NCBI GenBank assembly: GCA_938010045.1
Contig: CALLFZ010000020.1
Coordinates: 1-38,753 of the forward strand
Reading direction: 5' to 3'
Source: an uncultured bacterium
GTDB lineage: Bacteria > Verrucomicrobiota > Kiritimatiellia > PWTM01
Length of the DNA: 38,753 nt
The translations under genes and the position numbers were made by a program. Below, piece by piece: positions 1 to 7,471 of the stretch. The notes beneath the pieces were generated by a model. It saw nothing but the letters and a program-made list of their open reading frames with translations. It was not told the origin of the DNA and ran no database searches. How positions within the stretch are numbered: position 1 is the stretch's first letter; every line of letters starts with the position of its first letter.

Positions 1-294
1 GAGAATCGTGCCGGAGACCGAGGCGACCGAATAGGACAGCCATTTCTTCGCCTTCGGCCCGAAATACTTCATCACCGCGTTCTGGCTCACGAATACGCCG
101 ATCGCCCCGGCGATGAAGAAGGCCGGGACGAGACAGAGCAGTACGTGCTCCCGCGCGTACCATTTCGCCAGCCTGAACGCCTCGAGCAGCGCGCCCTGGA
201 AGCGCACCGTCTCGATCGGCAGATAGTACAACAACACAAAAACGCCGATCAGCCCGCCCAGGGTTTTCCACTCTTTTCGAGATTCATCGCTCAT
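1..294 (-). CDS. Permease of the COG0701 (ArsP/DUF318-like) type, partial, N-terminal 98 residues
   Basis: The gene runs off the left edge, leaving 98 codons. The N-terminus has a hydrophobic helix (about residues 12-25) and a second one (about 52-70) followed by the segment VFVSQNAVMKYFGPKAKKW and then SVASVSGTIL. This is the pattern I know from inner-membrane permeases of COG0701, found in arsenic and metal resistance loci. It follows the ArsR-type regulator directly, and its ATG (292-294) overlaps that gene's 3' end by 11 bases, so the two are co-transcribed and probably translationally coupled. The likely role is export of an arsenical or another thiophilic ion under control of the regulator; the substrate is inferred from context only. 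The Cys-containing motif downstream that would refine the subfamily lies outside the window. Confidence 0.75.
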   Translation of the reverse strand, partial: MSDESRKEWKTLGGLIGVFVLLYYLPIETVRFQGALLEAFRLAKWYAREHVLLCLVPAFFIAGAIGVFVSQNAVMKYFGPKAKKWLSYSVASVSGTIL

Positions 295-607
295 GACGTC
301 GTTTCTCCGTCCGGGGCGCCGGCCGACGGCCGTTGGCGGCGCGCTCCAGACATTTCAAAACACGCGCGGCGATCGGCCCGCGCAGCGACAGCATCCGCCG
401 CGTCCCCACTGCCCGTTCAACCACGAGGCCCGCGTTCCGCAGCGCCGCCACATGGCGGGACAGCGTGGACTTGTTCATCCGAAACCGTGGCTGCAACTCG
501 CAAAGGCATCGCTCACCCGCGGTCAGGATGTCGACGATGGCGAGCCGCACCGGACTTGCCAGTGCCTTCATCATCCGTGCCTGCACCCGAAACTTTGCCG
601 TGCACAT
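284..607 (-). CDS. ArsR/SmtB-family metalloregulatory repressor
   Basis: The protein has 107 residues with a winged-helix core. A helix-turn-helix segment (about residues 36-60, with NKSTLSRHVAALRNAGLV) is followed by a wing (VERAVGTRRMLSLRG). Just before the recognition helices lies GERCLCELQ, with Cys34 and Cys36. This matches the CxC of the ELCVCDL arsenite-binding site known from classical ArsR, so As(III) or Sb(III) is the likeliest inducer. I chose the ATG at 605-607 because the domain begins shortly after it; upstream in-frame codons extend through the operator and look non-coding. The gene leads a two-gene operon with the permease. A palindrome 20 bases upstream is the probable autoregulatory operator. 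The ArsR assignment is confident; the exact metal is inferred. Confidence 0.88.
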   Translation of the reverse strand: MCTAKFRVQARMMKALASPVRLAIVDILTAGERCLCELQPRFRMNKSTLSRHVAALRNAGLVVERAVGTRRMLSLRGPIAARVLKCLERAANGRRPAPRTEKRRHER

Positions 608-627
608 AAGGGCTAGTATGTCGCAAT

Positions 628-645
628 GTTGCACAACTATGCAAC
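628..645. promoter_or_regulatory. Candidate ArsR operator (inverted repeat)
   Basis: The sequence GTTGCACAACTATGCAAC is a perfect inverted repeat with 6-base arms (GTTGCA/TGCAAC) around a 6-base spacer. Its edge lies 20 bases upstream of the arsR-like start codon. ArsR/SmtB repressors bind imperfect dyads of this kind overlapping their own promoters, so autoregulation is the natural reading. The position and symmetry are seen; binding is inferred. Confidence 0.6.
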
Positions 646-1481
646 AGCATATTTCCGACAGGGGTGGCCATGGACGAACCCGCGGACCACCGTCGCTCGT
701 CCATGTCGTTGTGGTTCTCGTTGGAGTCGGCACGGGGTCCAGCGCGTGTCCGTCGGGCATGTGCTCACGAGTCTGGCAGGACGTCCCTGCGTCGCGGAAG
801 ACGGCACGCCGTTGCGGCCACTCGTGGCCTCGTCCTCTGCCGTGAACAGGTGCTTCACGGCGCGAAGCCGCTCGGCGCACCCCTTACGGGCCGCCGGCCA
901 GGATAGGTGGGCCGCATCCCAATGCGGCCCCACGCCCTCGATGCCGCTTGGGCAGACGGAGTATGGGCGCGACGAGAAACAACAAGCCGCGGACCGTTGC
1001 CGCACTTTTGGTTTGTTGGCCACGCCGCCGAGAACTCGAAGCCACAGGCCGAGCAGCTGTTCCGGGCGTTGACGACGGCCGCCGTGCCATCCCCTGGGCG
1101 ATGCACGCTCGCTGCCATGGGGAGGCGAGGCGGACGAGTCCGCGCCACCCTCCAGCGTGAGGCGGGCGCCACGCCCAGATCGTCGTTGGTCCAAGTCGCC
1201 GCACTGGTCTCGGACCCTGTGTGTCGCTCACCGGCGTGAGTTCGAGGGAGACGACAGATCGCGGAGTCGGCCTGCCGTGTCCGATCAAAGCCCACGGGAA
1301 GCCCCGACTGCCGGGGATGCCGCAAGATCAAGACGGAACGTCGCGGCCTCGCGGTCAGGCTGATTAGGCTGCGTCCAGTGACCTCCGCACAGGGGGGCTT
1401 CCGACTCGTCGGCCACGTCGGCGCGGATCGTCGACTCTCGCGGCGAGCACGGCCTGACTGAGGTTGCCCATCGCGAGAGGA
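646..1481. other. Gene-poor interval with no recognisable gene
   Basis: About 0.8 kb between the arsR operator and the degraded phage-like genes. Several open frames cross it on both strands, but none has a plausible start with a ribosome binding site, a recognisable domain, or natural residue composition; they are rich in Arg, Pro and Ala, as expected from GC-rich noncoding DNA. I see no tRNA, tandem repeat or insertion-sequence ends. It may be further decayed sequence related to the remnants at 1482-2539. Confidence 0.5.
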
Positions 1482-1809
1482 TCAACCGAACTGACGACGA
1501 ACCCTGAAACCGTTTTCGACCGGCGCGATGCCGGCCAAGGTGAGCCGCTGGCGAACGTCGTGTGAGTTGGGGTTCGCAGCGATGGAGATGTCGGCGCCTC
1601 CCAGACCCGCGAACCGATCCTGAGTGCTACCCGAATCGTACCGGACGCGGATCACTTCCGTAAGGATGTCATACGGCGCGGACTGGCCGTCGAGATCCAG
1701 CGGGCGGTTTGTATAGTCGGCCGCCGCATTGATGAAGCTGTTTCTAGGCGGCCGCTGGCCTGTGAAGTGCCGGTCCGTGACGCGCCTTCTTGACATCGTC
1801 GCCGGGCAT
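1482..1809 (-). pseudogene. Degraded phage-type structural gene remnant (small, frameshifted)
   Basis: An ATG at 1807-1809 opens with MPGDDVKKARHGPALHRPAA. The reading then has to change frame to continue as NSFINAAADYTNRPL, followed by a segment with SGSTQDRFAGLGGADISI, HDVRQRLTLAGIAP and a short C-terminus ending at 1482. From memory, the opening (PGDxVKKVxPG...NAFxDAA) and the later part (GRFAVLG...NRVxLxGxxP) match a small conserved protein encoded next to a structural protein in planctomycete and verrucomicrobial prophage-like clusters. At least one frameshift joins the two parts. It lies directly downstream of a second remnant on the same strand. The degraded state is clear if the family is right; the family assignment is recall, not a search. 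Confidence 0.45.
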
Positions 1810-1818
1810 GGGGCTTCT

Positions 1819-2539
1819 TCAGATGTCGAGAGCGCCGTAGTTCCGGTCGGGATAAAGTAGCTCGATGTCGACGACCAAGGGCTGGGTGCTCATCGCTGCA
1901 AGGTCCTCCTCCGCGTCCGGCGCGGATTGGCCCCACATGGACTCGCAGCCCTTTTCGGAGATGCCGCCAATCTCGCCCACGGAACGAGGACGTCCCCTCC
2001 GCACAGCCGTTGAAATGGCTCGAGGTCACGGTGCCGAGCTTGACGTCCAAGCGCCCACGGATTGCTGAGCGAGACTGCGGCGACCGACGTGTGGAGCGTC
2101 TGCGAGATATTGTGGACAGGGGATGGCGATCTCCACGCTCTCGATGTTTTTGCTGTCGCACCCGATGGCACCGCGCCGCTTGTCGGTCGCTACCGGACCG
2201 TGTTGGCTGATGGTTCGGATGCTGTGCGTGATGGGCGAGGTGCCGCCATCCGTGTCAACCCCAGAAAACCGGTTCTGGCTCCTCACCAGGCTTACATTTC
2301 ATCAGCTGGAGGCGGAGCATGAGCGGGCCGGAATCCCCGTTGATTCGCTCGGTGATCTCGAGATTCTTGCGGGGCAAGACGTCACCGGATGCAGGAATGG
2401 AGGACCGCGCGGCGGAGATGACCTCGGCCTCACGGGTCGCCCCGCGAATGATGTACGGGATCTCCGCCGAGTTCGTTCCCCTCGGGTTGGCCGTCGTGCG
2501 CCTCGCGAAGACGTCGGTGAGTTTGGTGGCGGGCACCAT
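1819..2539 (-). pseudogene. Degraded phage-type structural protein gene with several frameshifts
   Basis: The reading starts at ATG 2537-2539 (MVPATKLTDV) and continues with EIPYIIRGATREAEVISAA and KNLEITERIN to a stop at 2255. Similarity then resumes in a second frame (DTDGGTSPITHSIRTI, RRGAIGCDSKNIESVEIAIP), apparently in a third (ISQTLHTSVAAVSLS, then FQRLCGGDVLVP), and again at the end (GGISEKGCESMWGQSAPDAE, VDIELLYPDRNYGALDI, stop at 1819). I recall the intact family as having DTGGGTQHITQS, GAIGV...VEGVDI, AGEVLFLGA and GWDYLWVRY...VYVERVY. The order of blocks is the same here. Shifts between frames inside one collinear protein indicate a decayed gene; a noisy assembly is the alternative. 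It begins 35 bases after the DAHP synthase gene. Confidence 0.5.
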
Positions 2540-2574
2540 GATTCGTCGCCGACCTCGCGAGCGCCTCGCCCGGC

Positions 2575-3681
2575 TTACTCTTCGCCCCCCTCGCCATCTC
2601 GTGCGGCCTCTTCGCTCTTCTGGCGGAGGGTTTCCTCATGTACGAGCCGATACAGGTCCGCCATGAAGTCGGGATCAAGGCCCACCGCGGTTCCTTCGGC
2701 CTGCAATCGCTCGAGTGTTGCTTGCCATCGGTCGGGCTGGAACATCGCCCAACCGTGCGACTTCTGTATCCGTGCGATGCAGCGCGCCAGCTGCATGCGT
2801 GCCGCCAGAATTCGCACGAGCTGGCGGTCGGTGTCCTCGAGATCGTGGCGCAGTTCTGACAGACGTCGTTCGCACTCACTGGAGGCCTCGGCGCGCGGCC
2901 GCCGCTTCTCCAGGTCGGCCACCAACGCGAGAAACTGGGCCGGGGCAAGCTGCTGATTCGCGTCGCTTAGCGCGCTCGGCGGATTGGGATGGACCTCGAT
3001 CATCAGTCCCTCGAACAGCAACTCCACCGCAATCCGGCAGATCTCCTCCACCCGCGCCGCGTCACCCGCAATATGGCTCGGATCGCACCACATCGGAATC
3101 GTGGGCATGCGGCGCCTCAGCTCGATCGGAATCCGCCAGAGCGGCGCGTTTCGGTAGGGGCCGGCGTGCTCGCCAGAGAAGCCCCGGTGCACCGCGCCGA
3201 GCCGCTGGACACCCGCCGCCTGCAGCCGCTCCAGCGCGCCCAACCATAGCGGCAGATCGGGGCTGACGGGGTTTTTGACCAACACCGGCGTCTCGACACC
3301 TCTCAACGCGTGTGCAAGCTCGGCCATCATGAACGGATTGGCGGTTGTCCGGGCACCAATCCAGAGAACGCCGATTCCCGCCTGTAGCGCCGCCTCGGCG
3401 TGCGCCGGCGTCGCTACCTCTGTCGCCGCCGGCCGGCCGATCGCCCGCGCCGCATCGACCAGCCATCTCAGCCCTTCGGCTCCGGCTCCCTCAAACGCAC
3501 CAGGTCGGCTCCGCGGCTTCCACACGCCCGCCCGCAATGCCCAGATGTCCGCGCGCGCGAGGGCCTGCGCAACCTGCTGCATCTGAACCGGCGACTCCGC
3601 GCTGCACGGGCCCGCGATGATGGCCAAACGGCCGATGGGAACTCCCCACCGATCAAGCTGTCCGGTGGCAATGCCACTCAC
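2575..3681 (-). CDS. Bifunctional 3-deoxy-7-phosphoheptulonate synthase / chorismate mutase type II
   Basis: It makes DAHP from phosphoenolpyruvate and erythrose-4-phosphate, the first shikimate step, and probably also converts chorismate to prephenate. The protein has 368 residues. The N-terminal barrel (about 15-260) shows IAGPCSAES with Cys26, RAGVWKPRSRPGAFEG, GARTTANPFMMAEL, LVKNPVSPD and MWCDPSHIAG, the signature of the DAHP synthase family related to KDO8P synthase. The C-terminal 100 residues are a helical AroQ-type chorismate mutase (LRHDLEDTDRQLVRILAARM). This order is the one I know from Bacteroidetes-like fused enzymes. I chose GTG 3679-3681, 5 bases after the fucosidase stop, because GGAG lies upstream at the right distance; longer starts would run through that gene. 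It is probably co-transcribed with the fucosidase, without an obvious functional link. Confidence 0.87.
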   Translation of the reverse strand: MSGIATGQLDRWGVPIGRLAIIAGPCSAESPVQMQQVAQALARADIWALRAGVWKPRSRPGAFEGAGAEGLRWLVDAARAIGRPAATEVATPAHAEAALQAGIGVLWIGARTTANPFMMAELAHALRGVETPVLVKNPVSPDLPLWLGALERLQAAGVQRLGAVHRGFSGEHAGPYRNAPLWRIPIELRRRMPTIPMWCDPSHIAGDAARVEEICRIAVELLFEGLMIEVHPNPPSALSDANQQLAPAQFLALVADLEKRRPRAEASSECERRLSELRHDLEDTDRQLVRILAARMQLARCIARIQKSHGWAMFQPDRWQATLERLQAEGTAVGLDPDFMADLYRLVHEETLRQKSEEAARDGEGGEE

Positions 3682-3686
3682 CCCAT

Positions 3687-5135
3687 TTACTCCTGGGCCC
3701 ACACCGCATAGGCACCCACTTCGGCCAGCAAAGGACTCGCGACCGACGACCCCACCTTCACCCACAAACGGATCATCTCGATCGGTCGTTCGGCGCGCCA
3801 CAACCGGCGGGAGCCGATCGACTCGCCGGCCGCAAGGTCCACCCGTCCGGTCGGAGTCTCGGCCGCGATCGCCCAGCGGTCAATCCGCTGTCCGAGCTCG
3901 ATCGGCTCGCGCAAGTCGACCACCTGAATCCTGACAGGCCGGTCCCATGACAACACGAATTCCGCCTCTCGAACCTCGTCGTCCGTCGCCCAATATGTAT
4001 GCCGATCCCCGTCCGTCGCACGTGCCGGTCTATAGCGGGGGTCACCACCTCGCGTGTTGGAGGCCGAGAGAGCGGCCGTCGGAGCAAGATTCGTCGCGAA
4101 CAGAGCCTCGAGCCTTTGTCGAAATCCTACGAGAGAGGCGCGGTCCCGCTCGTGCACCCGCCCGCGGCGATCCGGCGGTATGTTCAACAACAGCGACGCG
4201 CCACGCCCGACCGACTTGAAGTAGAGATCCACCAACTGTTCGGGCGTTTTGACCTTCTCATCCTCCGACGCGTGATAGAACCATCCCGGCCGGATCGAGA
4301 CATCGCACTCCGCCGGCCACCAGCGCCGACCGTGCCGGTCGCCGTGCTCGAGCCGTCGTCGATCGGCGATCGCGCCGAATTCGCCGCCCTCGAACGTCGC
4401 CCAACACGGATCTCCGGCGATTCCATTCTCATTGCCAACCCATCGCACGTCGGGTCCGTTGAACATCACCGCCCCCGGCTGTAGTTCGCGTACGATCCGA
4501 CGGATGTCCTCCCAGCCGTAATAGGTCGCCCAGTCAATCTGACGCCGCTCGCGCGCGCCACCATAGTAGCCGGTACCACCGTTCGCGCCGTCGAACCAAA
4601 CCTCGAACAGCTCGCCATAGTTCGCCAACAGCTCCTTTAACTGGGCATGATAGTAGCGCACGTAGGCCGGCCGCCCGTACTCGGGGTGATTCCGATCCCA
4701 GGGCGAAAGATAAACCCCGAACTTCAGACCATGGCGTCGGCAGGCGTCCGCAAACTCCCGCACCATGTCGCCCTTGCCTCCTCGCCACGGACTGCGCCGG
4801 ACGCTGTGGTCCGTGTGCGCGCTCGGCCAGAGGCAAAAACCGTCGTGGTGTTTCGCGGTCAGGATTAGGCCGCGCAATCCACCTTCGACGAACGCGCGCG
4901 CGATGTCATCCGCATCGAAATCGGTGGGCAGAACGATGCTGGGATCCTCGTCTCCGTAGCCCCACTCTTTGTCCGTAAATGTGTTCACAGTGAAGTGCAC
5001 GAACCCATACAGTTCGAGTTCATGCCAGGCGAGTTGAGCGGGTGAGGGCAACGGCGGATACGGCGCCGGTGCCTCCACGGCCGCGGCCACCGCCGCGGTG
5101 GCAGTCGCGAACAGACAGGCGTGGAGCGGGTTCAT
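3687..5135 (-). CDS. Secreted alpha-L-fucosidase, glycoside hydrolase family 29
   Basis: It hydrolyses terminal alpha-L-fucose from glycans. The 482-residue product starts at ATG 5133-5135 with a Sec-type signal sequence (MNPLHACLFA then an Ala/Val-rich core to about residue 22), so it is periplasmic or exported. The GH29 barrel follows: FVHFTVNTFTDKEWGYGDED, LILTAKHHDGFCLWPS, KFGVYLSPWDRNHPEYG, and EVWFDGANGG, where Asp182 is the expected nucleophile. From about 355 to the end there is a beta-rich module (ALSASNTRGG, ATDGDRHTYWAT, VVDLREPIELGQRI) resembling an F5/8-type carbohydrate-binding domain, usual for this family. AAGG precedes the start. A longer upstream frame exists but has non-coding composition. 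Fucosidase genes are common in PVC bacteria that degrade sulfated fucans or mucins. Confidence 0.9.
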   Translation of the reverse strand: MNPLHACLFATATAAVAAAVEAPAPYPPLPSPAQLAWHELELYGFVHFTVNTFTDKEWGYGDEDPSIVLPTDFDADDIARAFVEGGLRGLILTAKHHDGFCLWPSAHTDHSVRRSPWRGGKGDMVREFADACRRHGLKFGVYLSPWDRNHPEYGRPAYVRYYHAQLKELLANYGELFEVWFDGANGGTGYYGGARERRQIDWATYYGWEDIRRIVRELQPGAVMFNGPDVRWVGNENGIAGDPCWATFEGGEFGAIADRRRLEHGDRHGRRWWPAECDVSIRPGWFYHASEDEKVKTPEQLVDLYFKSVGRGASLLLNIPPDRRGRVHERDRASLVGFRQRLEALFATNLAPTAALSASNTRGGDPRYRPARATDGDRHTYWATDDEVREAEFVLSWDRPVRIQVVDLREPIELGQRIDRWAIAAETPTGRVDLAAGESIGSRRLWRAERPIEMIRLWVKVGSSVASPLLAEVGAYAVWAQE

Positions 5136-5724
5136 GACCTTCAGTCTAGACGCCGGCGTGTCCTTCGCCAAACGGCCACGACCGCCCCACGTTTCAGCAG
5201 CGCAGCATGACAGCGAGAGGGCGACGATCCGAAGAGATGTTCGAAGATGGTCATGACGACGTCGCTCGTGTGAACCGCGCTGCCCACGCTGTGCCGATCG
5301 CAGCCCTCGTCCAGCGGCGGAGGTAGCCGCGGATGGCGATGGTCCGCCACCGGATTCAATCCCCAGCGCGATTGCCGCCCGTTCACCGCAAGTGGCCGGC
5401 GGGTGAGATCGTGGCGGGGACCGTGTGTCCGGCAACGCTCAAAGGTCGCCGCTCTTGGGGACTTTCCCCAGCCACCGGGATCATCGGCCGCAACTTCCGA
5501 ATTTCGCCGTGGGGGAACCTCGGCCTCAGTTGTGGATCGCCAGTCCGATCTAGGTCATTGATTCAGCCCGTGTGGCGTGGCAACGGCTCGGACTCGGTTT
5601 GAATCCGATGCCCGTCGTGCGTGGGCAGGTCGATCTGCCGGCTTGCGAGGCGCAGCTCAGAGAGGGTGCTTCGCCCTCGCTGTGCGGTGCATGTTTCATT
5701 CGGCGCCGCGCTCCGGGCAAAGCA
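5136..5724. other. Noncoding interval between fucosidase and tRNA-Pro
   Basis: About 590 bases. Several short open frames cross it but none has a recognisable product or a convincing start. The fucosidase promoter should lie in the first 200 bases; I could not find a clear -35/-10 pair. No repeat or RNA gene was seen apart from the tRNA at its right edge. Confidence 0.5.
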
Positions 5725-5801
5725 TGGTCGGGGCGGTGGGATTTGAACCCACGACTCACAGCTCCCAAAGCTGTCGCGCTACCGGGCTGCGCCACGCCCC
5801 G
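5725..5801 (-). tRNA. tRNA-Pro (anticodon TGG), CCA encoded
   Basis: Reading the minus strand gives a complete cloverleaf: acceptor CGGGGCG/CGCCCCG, D stem GCGC/GCGC with loop AGCCCGGTA, anticodon stem ACAGC/GCTGT with loop TTTGGGA (anticodon TGG), five-base variable loop, T stem GTGGG/CCCAC with loop TTCAAAT. The discriminator base is A and the 3' CCA is encoded, giving 77 nt in all. Confidence 0.97.
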
Positions 5802-5841
5802 ACCGCACGCATTGTAGCACAATGCGCCCACCGCGAGGCGC

Positions 5842-6522
5842 TCAGCCCCAAAGCTCGCAGAGTCGGTCCAGGACCGGAACTCCGGCGGTCTCAAGCCGCG
5901 TGCGGCTTTGATGCCCGGCGCAAACGAGCCGGCACTGCGCCCCCATCGCACGCGCGATGTCCGCATCGTGGGTCGTGTCGCCGATCACCACCACCTCGGC
6001 CCCCCGCCATCCCGTCGCGCGAAACCAGGCCAGAGCCCGTTCCACCTTACCCGCGGCATAGATGTCAGCGCCGCCGACGATCCCGTCCATCCGCCGATCC
6101 AGGCCAAAATGCTGCAGCAACTCTTTCAGTGTGTCTTCGCGGTAGGCGGAGACGACTGTCTGCCCGATTCCACGCCGGGCAAGGCGCTCGATCGCCGCGC
6201 GCGCACCGCGCCGTAACTGGCATTCCAGACGCCGGCGCTCATACTCTTGCATGAACTCCGCGCCCAACCGCTCGAATGGGGCGCGCACGAAATCAAAACC
6301 GAGACGCCGATAGTACTCGCGAACCGGGAAGTCGAAGGTCGCCGCATAGCGCTCCGGAGTCAGCCCGGGCAGACCATACCGCCGCAGAAGACGGTCCATG
6401 ATCTCCACGCACAGCCACGCGTCATCGAACAGCGTGCCGTTCCAGTCCCAGACGACGTGACGGACTCGGCTCCAGGCGATCTTCGCCGCGAGTTGGGTCC
6501 GGCGACTCTCCCTCCGGCTCAT
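5842..6522 (-). CDS. HAD-superfamily hydrolase, phosphoglycolate-phosphatase-like
   Basis: The protein has 226 residues. Motif I is VWDWNGTLFDD, with the nucleophilic and acid/base aspartates of a HAD phosphatase; motif II is VVSAYRED; motif IV is VVIGDTTHDADIARAMG. A helical cap lies between motifs I and II (about residues 35-105), as in the phosphoglycolate phosphatase/beta-phosphoglucomutase group. The Trp in DWNGT is a variant seen in some of these phosphatases. The start ATG (6520-6522) overlaps the TGA of a small upstream frame as ATGA; a longer TTG start at 6567 is possible but less likely. The gene ends 41 bases before tRNA-Pro on the same strand. The substrate cannot be told from the sequence. 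Confidence 0.82.
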   Translation of the reverse strand: MSRRESRRTQLAAKIAWSRVRHVVWDWNGTLFDDAWLCVEIMDRLLRRYGLPGLTPERYAATFDFPVREYYRRLGFDFVRAPFERLGAEFMQEYERRRLECQLRRGARAAIERLARRGIGQTVVSAYREDTLKELLQHFGLDRRMDGIVGGADIYAAGKVERALAWFRATGWRGAEVVVIGDTTHDADIARAMGAQCRLVCAGHQSRTRLETAGVPVLDRLCELWG

Positions 6523-6767
6523 CGCTCGAACCCGTTCGCGACCGAGGCGCGGCCGCTCACAAGGCAAATCGCGCGGCCGCGGGTCATCGTGCGACCATGA
6601 GACGGGCAGCGGCGCGCGGACCAGGCCGCAATCCGGCCCTTGGTCCGGTCGTCACGCCGCTCAATCTCCATCCCGCGCTGGAACAGATCTACGTCGGGCT
6701 CGCAGTACGGTTCCTTGCGAGATGTGAACAGCGCCTCGCGCATCATCAGCCGACGCTTCTCCTCCAT
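6519..6767 (-). CDS. Small hypothetical protein, 82 residues, overlapping the HAD gene
   Basis: I do not recognise it. The frame starts at ATG 6765-6767 (MEEKRRLMMREALFTSRKEP) and ends in a TGA that overlaps the HAD start codon as ATGA, the same coupling seen between real genes elsewhere in this window. The first 50 residues have a natural, charged composition; the last 30 are Arg-rich. There is no signal peptide, membrane helix or known motif, and no strong ribosome binding site. It could be a genuine small protein coupled to the phosphatase, or a remnant. Confidence 0.3.
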   Translation of the reverse strand: MEEKRRLMMREALFTSRKEPYCEPDVDLFQRGMEIERRDDRTKGRIAAWSARRCPSHGRTMTRGRAICLVSGRASVANGFER

Positions 6768-6983
6768 TTGCCGATGTCCTGTGGAGTCCAAGCATAGCCT
6801 TTTCGGCCGTCCGGCGTCGTATTCTGGAGGGCGCTGTATCAACCTCAGGCAGTCCGCCCGACCGCGATCACAACATGAGCCGCGTCGCATTGTGCCCACC
6901 GTGTTGAAGCGGCACTGCATTTCCCTTTTCCTACGGGAAGCCGGCGAACCACTGGAGGGCAACCTGGAGCACCTCACGGGCCT

Positions 6984-7001
6984 CTCCGGCGCGCGCCGGA
7001 G
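6984..7001. repeat. Perfect 18-base palindrome downstream of the pilus-like operon
   Basis: CTCCGGCGCGCGCCGGAG is fully self-complementary and lies 25 bases after the stop codon of the last gene of the operon. It could act as a transcript-end hairpin, but no U-tract follows on the minus strand, so it is not a typical intrinsic terminator. CG alternation also makes chance palindromes likelier here. Confidence 0.4.
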
Positions 7002-7025
7002 CGGCCTCTCGGCCCCGCCTGCCGA

Positions 7026-7442
7026 CTACGGCACCGGCAGTTGGCGCACGGTGGCGACCGCCTCATAGCGGCCACTTCGGTCGCGCACGATGATGTAGTT
7101 ATTGCCTTCCGCTTCGCCGTTGCGCTCGTAGATCGCCGTCAGACCTCCGCTCGCCCGGATGCGCCCGAGGGCGGGGCTAGAGACGGACCACGTCAGCGGG
7201 AGGATCACGGGCGGCCAGGTGGTCACCTCGTTCGTGCTGATCCCCCCAATCGCAAGATTGGAAACGGAGTTCACCACGGCCATGAACACGACCGTCTCCG
7301 CTTCGGCCGTCAGATTGGTTGAGGATGGCACAATCTCGAGCACACGATCGTAGGATTCGACCGTCTCGCAACCGCTAAGCGTCCACCACAACATACCGCC
7401 CGCCAGCGCGGAGGCCGCCACCACCCACCATGGATTTCGCAT
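7026..7442 (-). CDS. Predicted lipoprotein of 138 residues, last gene of the pilus-like operon
   Basis: No family is recognised. The start MRNPWWVVAASALAGGMLWW leads into LSGC, a good lipobox with the lipidated Cys at position 25, so the mature protein should be anchored in a membrane facing the periplasm. The remainder is beta-rich and reads like a single Ig-like or Big-type domain: it includes LTWSVSSPALGRI, LTAIYERNGEAEGNNYIIV and RYEAVATVRQL, a pattern of Ig-like folds in bacterial envelope proteins. I chose ATG 7440-7442 because it gives a normal signal sequence and has GAGGAT upstream; earlier ATGs at 7466 and 7487 would overlap the previous gene. Its place just after the second PilX-like gene suggests it supports pilus or pseudopilus assembly. 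Confidence 0.7.
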   Translation of the reverse strand: MRNPWWVVAASALAGGMLWWTLSGCETVESYDRVLEIVPSSTNLTAEAETVVFMAVVNSVSNLAIGGISTNEVTTWPPVILPLTWSVSSPALGRIRASGGLTAIYERNGEAEGNNYIIVRDRSGRYEAVATVRQLPVP

Positions 7443-7471
7443 CTCGCCAACATCCTCACCTGCCATGCGGT

